A stretch of DNA of 64,000 nt from Chitinophaga polysaccharea (GCF_007829335.1 NZ_VIWO01000009.1:162100-226099), one strand, 5' to 3'. Shown: positions 1 to 9,786, numbered from the stretch's first letter. Notes: a model not told the origin generated them from the letters alone. Program-made: numbers and translations.

Positions 1-264
1 GCTGTTATCGACCAGGTAGATATGGATGAAATCATTGCCTGGAAAAACGGGTACTTCCAGTTTTATCATGAAAAACTGCCGGGTGTATTACGTCAAATCT
101 CCCGCTGGTATGATGTAGACATCGCCTACGAAGGTGGTATTCCTGACCGCGAATTCGGCGGCAAAATTTCCCGCAACAGCAGCATAGAAGATGTACTGAA
201 AATACTCGCGTTAAGTAAAGTTCATTTTAGGATAGAAAACAAGAAGATCATTGTAATACCATGA
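1..264 (+). CDS. FecR-family anti-sigma factor, C-terminal part (5' truncated by window)
   Basis: The reading frame is open from base 1, so the gene starts outside the window. What remains is the C-terminal DUF4974-type domain: a W-K-N-G-x-F/Y segment (AWKNGYFQF), then a helix ending in RWYDVDIAY, then two short strands. This is how FecR/PupR-like transmembrane anti-sigma regulators end. FecR proteins sit in the inner membrane and pass the ligand state of a TonB receptor to an ECF sigma factor (FecI). The SusC gene directly downstream fits the usual order sigma factor, FecR, SusC, SusD. The sigma factor should lie just left of the window. The family call is firm; the regulated substrate is unknown. 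Confidence 0.88.
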   Translation, partial: AVIDQVDMDEIIAWKNGYFQFYHEKLPGVLRQISRWYDVDIAYEGGIPDREFGGKISRNSSIEDVLKILALSKVHFRIENKKIIVIP

Positions 265-316
265 AAACAAACGTTATGAAAAATGAGTAATTAACATCAC
301 GGGGCTCAAAAAGAAA

Positions 317-340
317 CCGGAAGTGTTGGAGCACTCCCGG
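317..340 (+). repeat. hairpin in the FecR-SusC intergenic leader
   Basis: Arms CCGGAAGTG (317-325) and CACTCCCGG (332-340) pair with one A/C mismatch around a 6-nt loop. No T-run follows, so it may be an mRNA leader structure or attenuator of the SusC gene more than a standard terminator. Function is inferred from position only. Confidence 0.4.
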
Positions 341-358
341 CAGGCGTTTGGGTAACCC

Positions 359-3300
359 ATGAAAACCGTTCCACGGCTCTCTCTCCCTGGTTTTTATACC
401 GGGACAGGGCTTTTATTACCCAAACAATTCAAAAGTATGCAATTTAATTCTATTTGCAGGCCACCGGTCCATCAACCAAACGGTATCGCCAAAATGTTTC
501 TGGCTATGAAATTGTCAGCCGTCATCTTACTATGCGCCTGTTTACAGGTAAGTGCCAGGGGCTATTCCCAGAATGTATCCCTGACTGAAAAGAATGTGCC
601 ACTTGAAAAAATTTTTCGTGCTATTGAAAAGCAAACCGGGTACGTCTTTTTCTTCGATCATCGCCTGCTCGACAATGCCAGCCGGGTGACCGTTGACGTG
701 AAATCGGCGCCCCTGGAAAAAGTACTGGAGCTGTGTCTCCGCCAACAGTCGCTCGCCTGGAGCATCGTGGGACAGAACATTGTCATAGAGCCGGCTGATA
801 TCAAACGAAGCAACCAACCTGCCGCGCCACCCCAGGAACAGCAGGAGGTAGGCGGGCGTGTAGTGGGCGCCGCCGGAGAACCGCTGCCCGGCGCCACCGT
901 GGTGGTAAAAGGCACCAAGACCGGCACGCAAACTAACACCGATGGCTATTTTAAATTAACTGCTCCCCGTACAGCCGTTCTCGTTATATCCTATATCGGT
1001 TATAGGCCCCAGGAGGTATCGGCCGCTGGAAAGCAACCGCTACAGATCCGCCTGGAGGCCGACGTTAACAACGCTACTGAGGTAGTGGTGATCGGCTACG
1101 GCACCGCCAAAAAGAGCGATCTCACCGGCTCCGTATCACAAATAAAATCTGCCGATATTACCGCGCAGCCTAATACCAATGTGATGCAGGCGCTCAGTGG
1201 CCGCGCGCCGGGCGTTCGTGTGATCCAGAACAATGGGGCCCCCGGCAGCGCTATCAGTGTGCGCATCCGTGGAATTAACTCCATCATGGGGGGAAACGAT
1301 CCGCTATATGTCATCGACGGATTCCCTTATAATGGCAATCCCACTTTCTTACAGCCTTCCGATATCGCATCGATGGAGATCCTCAAAGACGCTTCTTCCA
1401 CAGCGATCTATGGCTCCCGTGGCGCCAATGGCATCGTGATCATCACCACTAAAACCGGGCGCAAAAAAGAAGCTACCAACGTGGAAGTAACCGCCGGCTA
1501 TACCATTCAGTCTGTTTCCCGGAAAATGAAACTGATGAATGCACAACAATATGCCACACTGTATAACGAACAGGCGGCAAACGACGGCCTGGCGCCTTAT
1601 TTTACGAAAGGACAGATCGACACGTTCGGTCTGCATCCAGGCACCAACTGGCAGGATCTCGTCATGCACAATGCGCCGATCTATAATACCAGCGCCACTG
1701 TCAGTGGTGGCTCAGACAGAACCCGTTTTTCTCTCTCTGCCGGTATGTTCCTGCAAGACGGTATTGTGCGGAACAGCGACTATAAACGCTATTCCGTTCG
1801 TGGTAGCGTAGATCACGACATCAGTAAAATTTTCAGCGTGTCTTACAATGCTACACTAACGCGAATGGATACACGCAGTCAGAATTCGAGTCTCGGTAAC
1901 CGGGGTAGCGACCTCATTTCTGCTATGCTCATGGCGCCGCCCACACTCACGCCTTATCTGCCCAATGGCAGCTACCGCCGGCTCAATACAGCATATCCTT
2001 TTATCTCCAATGCGATCATCAATCCAATGATACCGCTCAACGAGATTTCCGACCGCCTCAAAGGCGACCGTGTATTTTCCAATGCAGCGCTGACTATCAA
2101 GCCCTGGGCAGATCTGTCTTTCCGCATCTCGGGTGGAATCGATAACCTCAACGACAGGTCTGATTACTATGCCAATATTGAACCTTCTACCAACTCTGTA
2201 GGATCGGCCACGGTTAAGACAACGCAATCGACCAGCCTGCTCAATGAAAACGTATTGACCTATAACAAAAAGATCGGCATACATAGCATCAATGCCATAG
2301 CCGGTTTTACTTACCAGGATTTTGTGCGTACCACCATGAATGGCTCCGGTATCGGTTTTCTCAGCGATGTAACGCAAACCGGTTCTCTCGGTAGCGCAGG
2401 CACACCCGGTGTTCCGGCCAGCAGCTACGAAAAATGGGTGCTGCTCTCTTACCTGGCCAGGTTGAACTACACGGTGATGGACAAATACCTCTTTACCGTG
2501 AGCGTGCGCCGGGATGGGTCTTCCCGTTATTCATCGGGTAATAAATGGAGCAATTTCCCCTCCGCCGCTATCGCCTGGAGAGCTGGTGATGAGCCCTTCC
2601 TGAAAAATTCAAATGTTATATCTGACCTGAAAGTGAGGGCCAGCTACGGTGCTACCGGTAGTGCGGCGATCAGCCCCTATCAAACCATGAACCAGCTGAC
2701 GCCTGGCAACACTATTTTTGGGGATGCATTGTATACCTCTTTTGCTCCCGGTACGGTGATGCCTGGCAACCTGAAATGGGAAACTACCTACCAGGCAGAT
2801 TTTGGTGCAGACGTATCGCTGTTTCATGATCTGGTACACTTTACGGCAGATTTCTATCATAAAAGAACAAAGAACCTGTTGAATACTGTGCAATTGCCCG
2901 CTTCTATGGGATACCGCATGACCTTCCAGAATGTTGGCGAGATGGAAAACAAAGGGATGGAATTTGCTGCCGATGTAAACATCTTGCAGAAGGCCGTTAC
3001 CTGGAATGTAAATGCCAATATCTCCTTTAACCGTAACAAGATTGTAAAATTGTACAACGGACAGGATATCTTCGGCAATACATTCTATACCGGTTCACTG
3101 AATGATTATGTAAACCTGTTGCGGGAAGGCCAGCCGTTTGGCATCTTCTACGGCTACGAAGAAACAGGTTATACCGATAAAGGTAATCTTCAATACGCCG
3201 ATCTTAACAAAGACGGGAAGATCAGCGCCGCCGATAAAACCTACATTGGCAATCCGAATCCTGACTTTACCTACGGCTTCAATTCAGTGACCAGCTATAA

Positions 3301-3775
3301 GGGATTTGAACTGTCTGTCTTTATCCAGGGCTCCAAGGGCAACGACATTTTTAACCTGAACAAAGCCGCCACCCTGGATCTGGGGATGGGTCTGAACCTG
3401 CCGGATGATGTAGCTACTGACCACTGGACGCCGGAAAACACCCACACCAAATATCCAAAGATCACCCGTACGCTGGCGGGAAATGTATCTACGCGCTTTG
3501 TAGAAGACGGTTCTTACCTGCGGTTTAAAAACATACAACTGGCTTATAACATTCCGCTGGAGAAAATGCATGTGAAGTGGTTTAAGAAAGCACAGGTATA
3601 TGTGAGTGGACAAAACCTGATCACGATCACCCGTTATTCGTGGTATGATCCGGAAATTAACGCCTATGGATCGCTGACAGCGCCCGGCGCTCTCAGCTCG
3701 GTAAACCAGGGTATTGACTATGCTACCTATCCCACCAATAAGTCAGTAACGTTTGGTATCAGGTGTGGTTTTTGA
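359..3775 (+). CDS. SusC/RagA-family TonB-dependent outer-membrane receptor with STN domain
   Basis: An outer-membrane beta-barrel that imports a ligand, probably a glycan or oligosaccharide, with its SusD partner, powered by TonB. Order of parts: signal segment near residues 48-66 (MKLSAVILLCACLQVSA), an STN (secretin/TonB N-terminal) domain at about 70-145, a carboxypeptidase-D-like regulatory domain at about 163-232 (GRVVGAAGEPLPGATVVVKG), the plug starting VVVIGYGTAKKSDLTGSVSQ, then the barrel to the C-terminal Phe. The 1138 residues are normal for STN-bearing SusC. The STN domain is the expected contact for the upstream FecR, so ligand-dependent sigma signalling is likely. An alternative start is the ATG at 437, which puts the signal peptide nearer the N terminus. 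SusD follows after 24 bp. Confidence 0.93.
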   Translation: MKTVPRLSLPGFYTGTGLLLPKQFKSMQFNSICRPPVHQPNGIAKMFLAMKLSAVILLCACLQVSARGYSQNVSLTEKNVPLEKIFRAIEKQTGYVFFFDHRLLDNASRVTVDVKSAPLEKVLELCLRQQSLAWSIVGQNIVIEPADIKRSNQPAAPPQEQQEVGGRVVGAAGEPLPGATVVVKGTKTGTQTNTDGYFKLTAPRTAVLVISYIGYRPQEVSAAGKQPLQIRLEADVNNATEVVVIGYGTAKKSDLTGSVSQIKSADITAQPNTNVMQALSGRAPGVRVIQNNGAPGSAISVRIRGINSIMGGNDPLYVIDGFPYNGNPTFLQPSDIASMEILKDASSTAIYGSRGANGIVIITTKTGRKKEATNVEVTAGYTIQSVSRKMKLMNAQQYATLYNEQAANDGLAPYFTKGQIDTFGLHPGTNWQDLVMHNAPIYNTSATVSGGSDRTRFSLSAGMFLQDGIVRNSDYKRYSVRGSVDHDISKIFSVSYNATLTRMDTRSQNSSLGNRGSDLISAMLMAPPTLTPYLPNGSYRRLNTAYPFISNAIINPMIPLNEISDRLKGDRVFSNAALTIKPWADLSFRISGGIDNLNDRSDYYANIEPSTNSVGSATVKTTQSTSLLNENVLTYNKKIGIHSINAIAGFTYQDFVRTTMNGSGIGFLSDVTQTGSLGSAGTPGVPASSYEKWVLLSYLARLNYTVMDKYLFTVSVRRDGSSRYSSGNKWSNFPSAAIAWRAGDEPFLKNSNVISDLKVRASYGATGSAAISPYQTMNQLTPGNTIFGDALYTSFAPGTVMPGNLKWETTYQADFGADVSLFHDLVHFTADFYHKRTKNLLNTVQLPASMGYRMTFQNVGEMENKGMEFAADVNILQKAVTWNVNANISFNRNKIVKLYNGQDIFGNTFYTGSLNDYVNLLREGQPFGIFYGYEETGYTDKGNLQYADLNKDGKISAADKTYIGNPNPDFTYGFNSVTSYKGFELSVFIQGSKGNDIFNLNKAATLDLGMGLNLPDDVATDHWTPENTHTKYPKITRTLAGNVSTRFVEDGSYLRFKNIQLAYNIPLEKMHVKWFKKAQVYVSGQNLITITRYSWYDPEINAYGSLTAPGALSSVNQGIDYATYPTNKSVTFGIRCGF

Positions 3776-3799
3776 TTTTCCAATCTTTCAATTCTTGTT

Positions 3800-5248
3800 A
3801 TGAAATATAATATCCTCGCTATATTGTCAGTGCTGCTGTTTGCTTCCTGTGCTAAGTTGCTGGAAGAAAAACCACAATCGATCGCTGCAGAACAGTTTTA
3901 CAATAATGCGGCCGAAGTGCAGGCCGGTTTGAATGCTATTTATACGCCTATACGCGTGGGAGGCTCCCTGGGAGCGCTCTACCAGGTGCAGCAGGAAATC
4001 TATACCGAGTACATGTATGGTCGTGGCAGCCATGCGCCGTTGAATGATTACATGGGACTCGATAATAATAACATCACCCGTACCAACGATATGTGGGCGG
4101 CATTTTATGAAGCGATCCGCAATGCCAATATCGTGATCCAACGGACGCCTGCCGGTAAAAATCTCCCGGATGCAGACAAAAGCAAGTTCCTCGCTGAAGC
4201 GAGGTTTATGAGAGCCTTGTTGTATTTTTACCTGGTGCGCAACTGGGCGGGTGTACCTATCCGCACGGAAACCAATATGGATTCGCTGAATGTGCCGAGA
4301 AGCTCCAAAGCAGCCGTGTACCAGCTGATTACGGACGATCTGTTGTTTGCAGAAGCCAATCTGCCAGACGCTGGCCGCCTGGTAGGCGCCCCCTCCAAAT
4401 GGGCGGCGGAGACAGTACTCACCGATGTATATATGAATCTTGGCGACTACCAGAAAGCCCGCGACAAAGCGCTGGCCGTAATCGGGTCCAATAAGTTTTC
4501 GCTGGTAAATGTAACCGTGCCGGCTGATTTTGATAAGCTGTTCGGTCCTGATATTATTACTACACCGGAAGAAATTTTCTATATGAAGTTTTCCCGGCAG
4601 CCCAACGGACAAGGGTTTCAGTATCCTATGTATGCCCACTACCCGGGAGCCGGATACTATCCTCCCGGAGGATATTACACCCTGTACAGCGATGCGGTGA
4701 ATAATACTTTTATACGTGACTGGGACAAAAAAGACCTGAGATATGATTTTAACTGGTATGTACAAACGTTTGGCCTGGGATCAAGTACTATCCTGAATAA
4801 AAAATTCAGCGACAAAACTACTACCACAGCTGCGGGCAACGATTATCCCATGTACCGTTATGCGGATCTGCTGTTGTTTTATGCCGAATGTGACAGCCGT
4901 GTCAATAACGGTCCTACGACCGATGCATTGGAAAAGCTGAACATGGTACACCGGCGGGGATATGGGAAGAACCCACTGGTGGCAGATGCTACGATTGATT
5001 TTAAAATGGCAGACTATGGAAGTCTGCAGGTATTCATCGATCAGGTAGTAAAGGAACGCGCCTATGAAGATTGCGGCGAAGGCAAACACTGGCTGGACCT
5101 GAAGCGACTGGGTATTGTAAAAGAAGTGATTAAGGCGGTGAAAGGAATTACGGTAGCAGATAAGCATCTGCTGTGGCCTATTCCCACTACCGAATACAAC
5201 TATAATAAAGCGATTGACCCGATCAAAGACCAAAACCCTGGCTATTAA
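3800..5248 (+). CDS. SusD/RagB-family outer-membrane lipoprotein
   Basis: Surface lipoprotein that caps the SusC barrel and binds the substrate. The N terminus has a lipoprotein signal with lipobox ending FASC (Cys17). The TPR-like SusD fold is recognisable from the early segment LLEEKPQSIAAEQFY, the central LAEARFMRALLYFYLVRNW and the C-terminal KERAYEDCGEGKHWLDLKR followed by LLWPIPTTEYNYN, where many family members carry the final W-P-I-P signature. It is 482 residues, slightly shorter than average. It lies 24 bp after SusC and 4 bp before the FAD oxidoreductase, so the three form one operon. The ligand cannot be read from the sequence. Confidence 0.93.
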   Translation: MKYNILAILSVLLFASCAKLLEEKPQSIAAEQFYNNAAEVQAGLNAIYTPIRVGGSLGALYQVQQEIYTEYMYGRGSHAPLNDYMGLDNNNITRTNDMWAAFYEAIRNANIVIQRTPAGKNLPDADKSKFLAEARFMRALLYFYLVRNWAGVPIRTETNMDSLNVPRSSKAAVYQLITDDLLFAEANLPDAGRLVGAPSKWAAETVLTDVYMNLGDYQKARDKALAVIGSNKFSLVNVTVPADFDKLFGPDIITTPEEIFYMKFSRQPNGQGFQYPMYAHYPGAGYYPPGGYYTLYSDAVNNTFIRDWDKKDLRYDFNWYVQTFGLGSSTILNKKFSDKTTTTAAGNDYPMYRYADLLLFYAECDSRVNNGPTTDALEKLNMVHRRGYGKNPLVADATIDFKMADYGSLQVFIDQVVKERAYEDCGEGKHWLDLKRLGIVKEVIKAVKGITVADKHLLWPIPTTEYNYNKAIDPIKDQNPGY

Positions 5249-5252
5249 AAAA

Positions 5253-7247
5253 ATGACGACTATGATAAAATCAATCAGATTGTGCGTACTGGCTATTTGT
5301 TGCTTGTTAACCATGCCAGCCGCCTTACAGGCCGGTACACCCAAAGAAGTAGACATCTGTGTATATGGTGGAACTTCCGCCGGCATCATGGCGGCATACA
5401 CCGCCAAAAAATTACATAAATCCGTATTGCTGATAGAGCCTGGCAAACACCTGGGCGGGCTTACCACCGGCGGCCTGGGCTATACGGATATCGGTAATAA
5501 ATATGCTATCACCGGCCTGGCCCGTGATTTTTACCGGCGTATTGGTCAGCATTACGGCAAGTTTGAACAATGGATATTTGAGCCGAGTGTGGCTTCGCAA
5601 ACATTTGATGGCTACCTGAAAGGCGCCAACGTGGAAGTGTGGACGGAACATCAGCTGACAGCTGTGCATAAGGAAAATGGCTACATCCGTGAAATTACGG
5701 TGCAGGGAACATCTCCCATCGTAGTAAAGGCGCGCGTGTTTATTGATTGTTCCTACGAGGGCGACCTGATGGCGAAAGCCGGCGTTTCGTATACTGTAGG
5801 TCGTGAGGACAACAGCGTTTACCAGGAAACCTATAATGGTGTGCAGCTGAGGGATAAACACCAGTTCCCCGAGGGAGTAGATCCCTATAAGACGCCAGGG
5901 AAGCCGGAGAGTGGCCTGTTGTGGGGAATCAGCCCTGTATCTTTATTGGCAAAAGGTACCGGCGATAAAAGTGTACAGGCGTATAATTTCCGTATCTGTC
6001 TCACCAACCAGGCTAACAACATGATCCCCATTACGCAGCCGGAAGGATATGATGTTTCCCGGTATGAGCTCTTGTTGCGTGTGCTGGAAAAGACGCCTGC
6101 CAAGGGCCTGGGGAGTTTCCTGAAGTTTGACCTAATGCCTAACGGTAAAACAGATATCAACAATAACGGCGCATTTTCTACCGATATGATAGGGATGAAT
6201 TACAACTATCCTGAAGCAGATGCGGCTACCCGTCAGCAGATTATCCGTGAGCATGAGCAATACAACAAAGGCTTGTTGTATTTCATTGGCCATGATCCGC
6301 GCATGCCGGAGCATTTACGTCGTGAGATGTTAAAATGGGGATACCCTAAAGATGAATATATAAACAACGGGCATTGGTCGCCCCAGCTGTATGTGCGGGA
6401 AGTGCGCCGTATGGTAGGCGCGTACGTGATGACGCAGGCCAACTGTGAAGGTCGTGCCACCGTGAACGACGGCGTAGGCATGGCGGCATATACGATGGAT
6501 TCGCATAACTGTCAACGTTTGGTAGTCAACGGTATGGTGAAGAACGAGGGCGATGTGCAGGTGGGTGGTTTCGGCCCGTATCCTGTTTCCTATCGTGCAT
6601 TGATTCCCAAGGCAGGCGAGTGTGCCAATTTGCTGGTACCGGTTTGTTTGTCGGCCTCCCACATCGCCTATGGCTCTATCCGGATGGAGCCGGTATTTAT
6701 GGCGTTGGCGCAATCGGCGGCTACCGCTGCGGTGGTGGCTATCGATAGCCGCGTGTCTGTACAGGAAGTATCTGTAAAAAAGGTGCAGCTATTGCTGGCT
6801 GCCAATCCGCTGGCAGACAACAGTACGCCGGAAATCCTGGTAGATAATGACGATACTGCACATGTGCAACTGCAGGGCGATTGGAAGAAAGAGACAAGAG
6901 GAGGGTATGGTCCTTCCCTGTACATAGATGATAGTAAAGGCAGCATGCAGAAGTGGGTACGTTTTATACCAGATATTCAGCGTGCGGGCGAATATCATAT
7001 TTATAGTTATGTGCCGAAACAGGGCAGCATGGCTACGGTTACCCAGGTGCGGGTATTTGATGGGAAAAAGCTGACGCCGGTGAAGGTGGCAGCAGATGCC
7101 ATTAAGGTAGAAGGCCAGACTTCCGGCGAATGGGTATCTTTGGGTACTTTCCGGTTGCCGACAGGAGAAAAGGCATACGTGGAAGTCAGCAATGCAGGGG
7201 CTGATGGAGCCGTGGTAGCGGACGCATTGTTGTTTATTGCCAGGTAG
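5253..7247 (+). CDS. secreted FAD-dependent oxidoreductase with C-terminal golvesin-like domain
   Basis: The chosen ATG at 5253 begins MTTMIKSIRLCVLAICC, a Sec signal peptide ending near LQAG, so the enzyme is exported. After it come a dinucleotide-binding start (VDICVYGGTSAGIMAAYTAK), a Glu at the end of the second strand (LLIEPGKHLGG) and GGLTTGGLGYTD, as in the FAD_oxidored family. The last 130 residues form a beta-rich golvesin/xanthan-lyase-like module (WVRFIPDIQRAGEYHIYSYV). An upstream start at 5214 would overlap SusD by 35 bp and add a charged stretch before the signal, so it is less likely. Its place in the SusCD operon suggests oxidation of the imported ligand or a derivative. The substrate is unknown. 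Confidence 0.88.
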   Translation: MTTMIKSIRLCVLAICCLLTMPAALQAGTPKEVDICVYGGTSAGIMAAYTAKKLHKSVLLIEPGKHLGGLTTGGLGYTDIGNKYAITGLARDFYRRIGQHYGKFEQWIFEPSVASQTFDGYLKGANVEVWTEHQLTAVHKENGYIREITVQGTSPIVVKARVFIDCSYEGDLMAKAGVSYTVGREDNSVYQETYNGVQLRDKHQFPEGVDPYKTPGKPESGLLWGISPVSLLAKGTGDKSVQAYNFRICLTNQANNMIPITQPEGYDVSRYELLLRVLEKTPAKGLGSFLKFDLMPNGKTDINNNGAFSTDMIGMNYNYPEADAATRQQIIREHEQYNKGLLYFIGHDPRMPEHLRREMLKWGYPKDEYINNGHWSPQLYVREVRRMVGAYVMTQANCEGRATVNDGVGMAAYTMDSHNCQRLVVNGMVKNEGDVQVGGFGPYPVSYRALIPKAGECANLLVPVCLSASHIAYGSIRMEPVFMALAQSAATAAVVAIDSRVSVQEVSVKKVQLLLAANPLADNSTPEILVDNDDTAHVQLQGDWKKETRGGYGPSLYIDDSKGSMQKWVRFIPDIQRAGEYHIYSYVPKQGSMATVTQVRVFDGKKLTPVKVAADAIKVEGQTSGEWVSLGTFRLPTGEKAYVEVSNAGADGAVVADALLFIAR

Positions 7248-7267
7248 ATTGCCGGTTATATTTTTTT

Positions 7268-7314
7268 GAGAGCAGAAGCCCGCCACGCGGAACGCGTGGC
7301 GGGCTTCTGCTCTC
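7268..7314. terminator. 22-bp perfect hairpin between convergent genes
   Basis: Arms 7268-7289 and 7293-7314 are perfectly complementary (GAGAGCAGAAGCCC...GGGCTTCTGCTCTC) with a GAA loop. The right arm contains the first two bases of the stop codon of the minus-strand regulator gene. A T-run (7261-7267) lies on the plus strand before the hairpin, which is the reverse of a standard terminator. Confidence 0.75.
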
Positions 7315-8065
7315 AATTCTTCAGCAACTCCTCCTTTACCATGTCTTTCCTTTGGCGGGAAACCGGCACTGTTGTATTATCTATCATTTGTAATATATAT
7401 CCATCACTGCGCAGCAGGCTCCGAACATACCTGCGATTCACCAGGTGCGATTGATGGCAGCGAATGAACCCGTAATGCTGCAGTAATTCTTCATATTCGG
7501 AAATAGGAATCGTGGACAGGATCTTCTCTCCATTGGATAAATAGAAGAAGGTATAGGAGTTTTCGCTCTGACAGCGAAGAATATCCTGTACTGGCACGAG
7601 CCTCATTTCTTTCAGGGATGAAATAGCAATCCGGTGTTCCTGTTTATTTTGTGCGTGTTGAAGATAGTGCAATAGGTTGCGCAGATGGTGATTTTCCTGC
7701 TTCTGTGTAATCCTTTCCACTGCTTTATTCACAGCCGTTACCAGTTCCTGTATATCCAAAGGCTTCATGAGATAGTCGATCGCAGAAAAGCGGATTGCCT
7801 GGATGCCATATTCGCTGAAGGCCGTTACGAATATCACTTCAAAGTCATAGCTACCCAGCTCTTGCAGTAAGGTAAAAGCATTTGAGCCGGAAAGTTGCAC
7901 ATCCAGGAATAAAAGCTTTGGTTGCAGGGCCGCAATCAGTTGCCTGGCTTCAATAGCATCTGTGGCCATACCCACTACCTGCACCTGGCTGCAGTATTTG
8001 CTTAGCAGCTGCCGGAGGTTATGCTGGTTATGTTCTTCATCTTCTACAATAAGTGCTTTAATCAT
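7313..8065 (-). CDS. LytTR-family response regulator
   Basis: Cytoplasmic DNA-binding response regulator of 250 residues. The receiver domain (about 1-120) has the acidic pocket VEDEE (8-10), the phosphoacceptor Asp55 in FLDVQLSG and the conserved Lys in YLMKPLDI. The LytTR DNA-binding domain (about 145-245) includes IAISSLKEMRLVPVQDILRC, GFIRCHQSHLVNRRYV and the C-terminal VPVSRQRK, the standard LytTR pattern. It overlaps the upstream kinase gene by 8 bp, so the two are translationally coupled. LytTR proteins bind direct repeats about two helical turns apart; such a repeat lies ahead of the first gene of this operon (10941-10977). Its stop codon lies in the terminator hairpin. Confidence 0.93.
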   Translation of the reverse strand: MIKALIVEDEEHNQHNLRQLLSKYCSQVQVVGMATDAIEARQLIAALQPKLLFLDVQLSGSNAFTLLQELGSYDFEVIFVTAFSEYGIQAIRFSAIDYLMKPLDIQELVTAVNKAVERITQKQENHHLRNLLHYLQHAQNKQEHRIAISSLKEMRLVPVQDILRCQSENSYTFFYLSNGEKILSTIPISEYEELLQHYGFIRCHQSHLVNRRYVRSLLRSDGYILQMIDNTTVPVSRQRKDMVKEELLKN

Positions 8066-9755
8066 CCAACCAGTTTTTGAATGTAAAGTAAACGGAAGTT
8101 CCTGTATTGCTGCTTTCCACTCGCCAATAAATGTGCTTTCCCTTTTCGAAGCGGTTGAATATAGAGATGCGTTTGGCAGTTAACTGAAGGCCTTTCCCCG
8201 GGGGCTGATGTTTTGCGTCAAATCCTTTTCCATCGTCCTGGATCTTTATCAACAGATCATTTCCTTGTTGTTGCAGGTAAATATTTAAGGTGAGTGTTTG
8301 TCCCTGGCCCCGGTATCCGTGTTTTAGCGCATTTTCTATAGCTGGTTGCAACAGCATGGGCAGCATGGCTATATCCGATAATTTTAAACCAGGTTCCACT
8401 TCCACGTGATACGTGAATGGTCGCCGGAGTTGTTCCAGGCTAACATATCGTTGCATATGTTGCAAATCCTGCTCCAATGTTACAAAGTACCGCTCTCCAC
8501 TATTTAGCGTATTCCTTAACAGAACGCCAAAGCCGGAAAGATACTGATTTGCTTTCTCCACCTCGCCTTCATTTAACAGTCCCTGGATTGAGCCGAGGGC
8601 ATTAAACAAGAAGTGGGGATTCAGCTGGGCATACAGCGCCATAATGCGCGACCGTTGCACTTCCAGCTGCCGTTTCTTCCACCGTTGCCGGAAGAATAGC
8701 CATAGCAGCGTTACAAATGCCAGTAATAGTACTGTGTTCAGTATGATCACCCAGGGTTGCTGATACCAGGCAGCAGGCACATAAAAATTCTTGGTAAACA
8801 CCAGGTTCGGTTTATCGGCATACCTTACTTCGAGGCGGTACCGGTTACCGGATGCTAGTCCTGAAACAAATACAACAGGTCCAGATTTGCGCCATTTAGC
8901 GCCAGGGGCATCATTTACCACCACCCGGTATTCAAAGGCAGAATCATTGGGAATATCTTTCCTGGAGCGAAATATATAGGCTGTTTTTGTATCCTTGGTC
9001 AACAGCGAGCCCGGGGTTTTCTTCCTGTCCAGGAGAGCTGGCCAATCTGCATAAAACGTTTCAAAGCGACCTGCCTGTATTTTGGTTGGATATTTCCTGT
9101 AAAAATCGAGAATAAAATCTTCCAGTTTCAGGTGGGGATCATGACAATCTGTGGAGAACATTAGGAATGGAGGCATGTTCTGCGGATCTTTTTTTAGAAA
9201 ATGCAGCGTGAGGAAAGGCGCCTCCTGGCGGTGACGGAATTTTACCTGCATGCTATCGCCATTGGCTAGGCTGTCTGCCACTAAAAATAGACCTCTCCGG
9301 ACAAAAAATTTCGATGGATCATCCAGGGTGTTTCTGAATGTATCTATATAAATGCCTGTATGCGTCACTGGCGTCCAGTCTGTACTTAATTTACCGTTTC
9401 GGGTTACCTGGAAATACATATTGGCCGTATTAAAAACAAAAGCATCGCCCTGGATGGTGTCACGAAATGACCCGCCGGTAAGGTATCCGCCGTTATCCAA
9501 TAATTCCTTCTTACGAAATACAGCTATTTCCAGGTGTTTTCCGTAGGCGATGAAATGAAGATCCTTGAATGGTAAACGTATATCGAATGGTTGATAGTCG
9601 ACATCTGTACTGGCTATAAAATTGTTGGCGAGATATATAACAGTGGAGTCGTTGTAGATTAAGTTGTTAGTCAATAATCCTCGTTGCGGGTATGCGGTAC
9701 TAGTTATCCATAACAGCAGCACCAACATGCGCAATATTTTCAAAAGCAATTGCAT
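8058..9755 (-). CDS. LytS-type sensor histidine kinase (His_kinase / HATPase)
   Basis: Membrane kinase, partner of the LytTR regulator. Residues 1-25 form a signal or anchor (LLLKILRMLVLLLWITSTAY). A periplasmic region of about 300 residues follows, then one membrane segment (WVIILNTVLLLAFVTLLWLFF, about 335-355). The His_kinase box NPHFLFNALGSIQGLL carries the phosphoaccepting His. The ATPase part has PMLLQPAIENALKHG (N box) and DDGKGFD (G1 box). The last stretch of the periplasmic part looks Y_Y_Y-like/Ig-like (YRLEVRYADKPNLVFTKNF). The downstream gene overlaps by 8 bp. The signal is unknown; the TlpA-like protein upstream suggests an envelope or redox stimulus. Confidence 0.9.
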   Translation of the reverse strand: MQLLLKILRMLVLLLWITSTAYPQRGLLTNNLIYNDSTVIYLANNFIASTDVDYQPFDIRLPFKDLHFIAYGKHLEIAVFRKKELLDNGGYLTGGSFRDTIQGDAFVFNTANMYFQVTRNGKLSTDWTPVTHTGIYIDTFRNTLDDPSKFFVRRGLFLVADSLANGDSMQVKFRHRQEAPFLTLHFLKKDPQNMPPFLMFSTDCHDPHLKLEDFILDFYRKYPTKIQAGRFETFYADWPALLDRKKTPGSLLTKDTKTAYIFRSRKDIPNDSAFEYRVVVNDAPGAKWRKSGPVVFVSGLASGNRYRLEVRYADKPNLVFTKNFYVPAAWYQQPWVIILNTVLLLAFVTLLWLFFRQRWKKRQLEVQRSRIMALYAQLNPHFLFNALGSIQGLLNEGEVEKANQYLSGFGVLLRNTLNSGERYFVTLEQDLQHMQRYVSLEQLRRPFTYHVEVEPGLKLSDIAMLPMLLQPAIENALKHGYRGQGQTLTLNIYLQQQGNDLLIKIQDDGKGFDAKHQPPGKGLQLTAKRISIFNRFEKGKHIYWRVESSNTGTSVYFTFKNWLDD

Positions 9756-9786
9756 GGATGGAAATTAAGTTAATTCCTGAAGAAGG

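Noticed and set aside
7266..7454. Small plus-strand frame starting in the hairpin at 7268
   Set aside because: TTG start inside the terminator, sequence is the hairpin read twice, and it is antisense to the LytTR gene.
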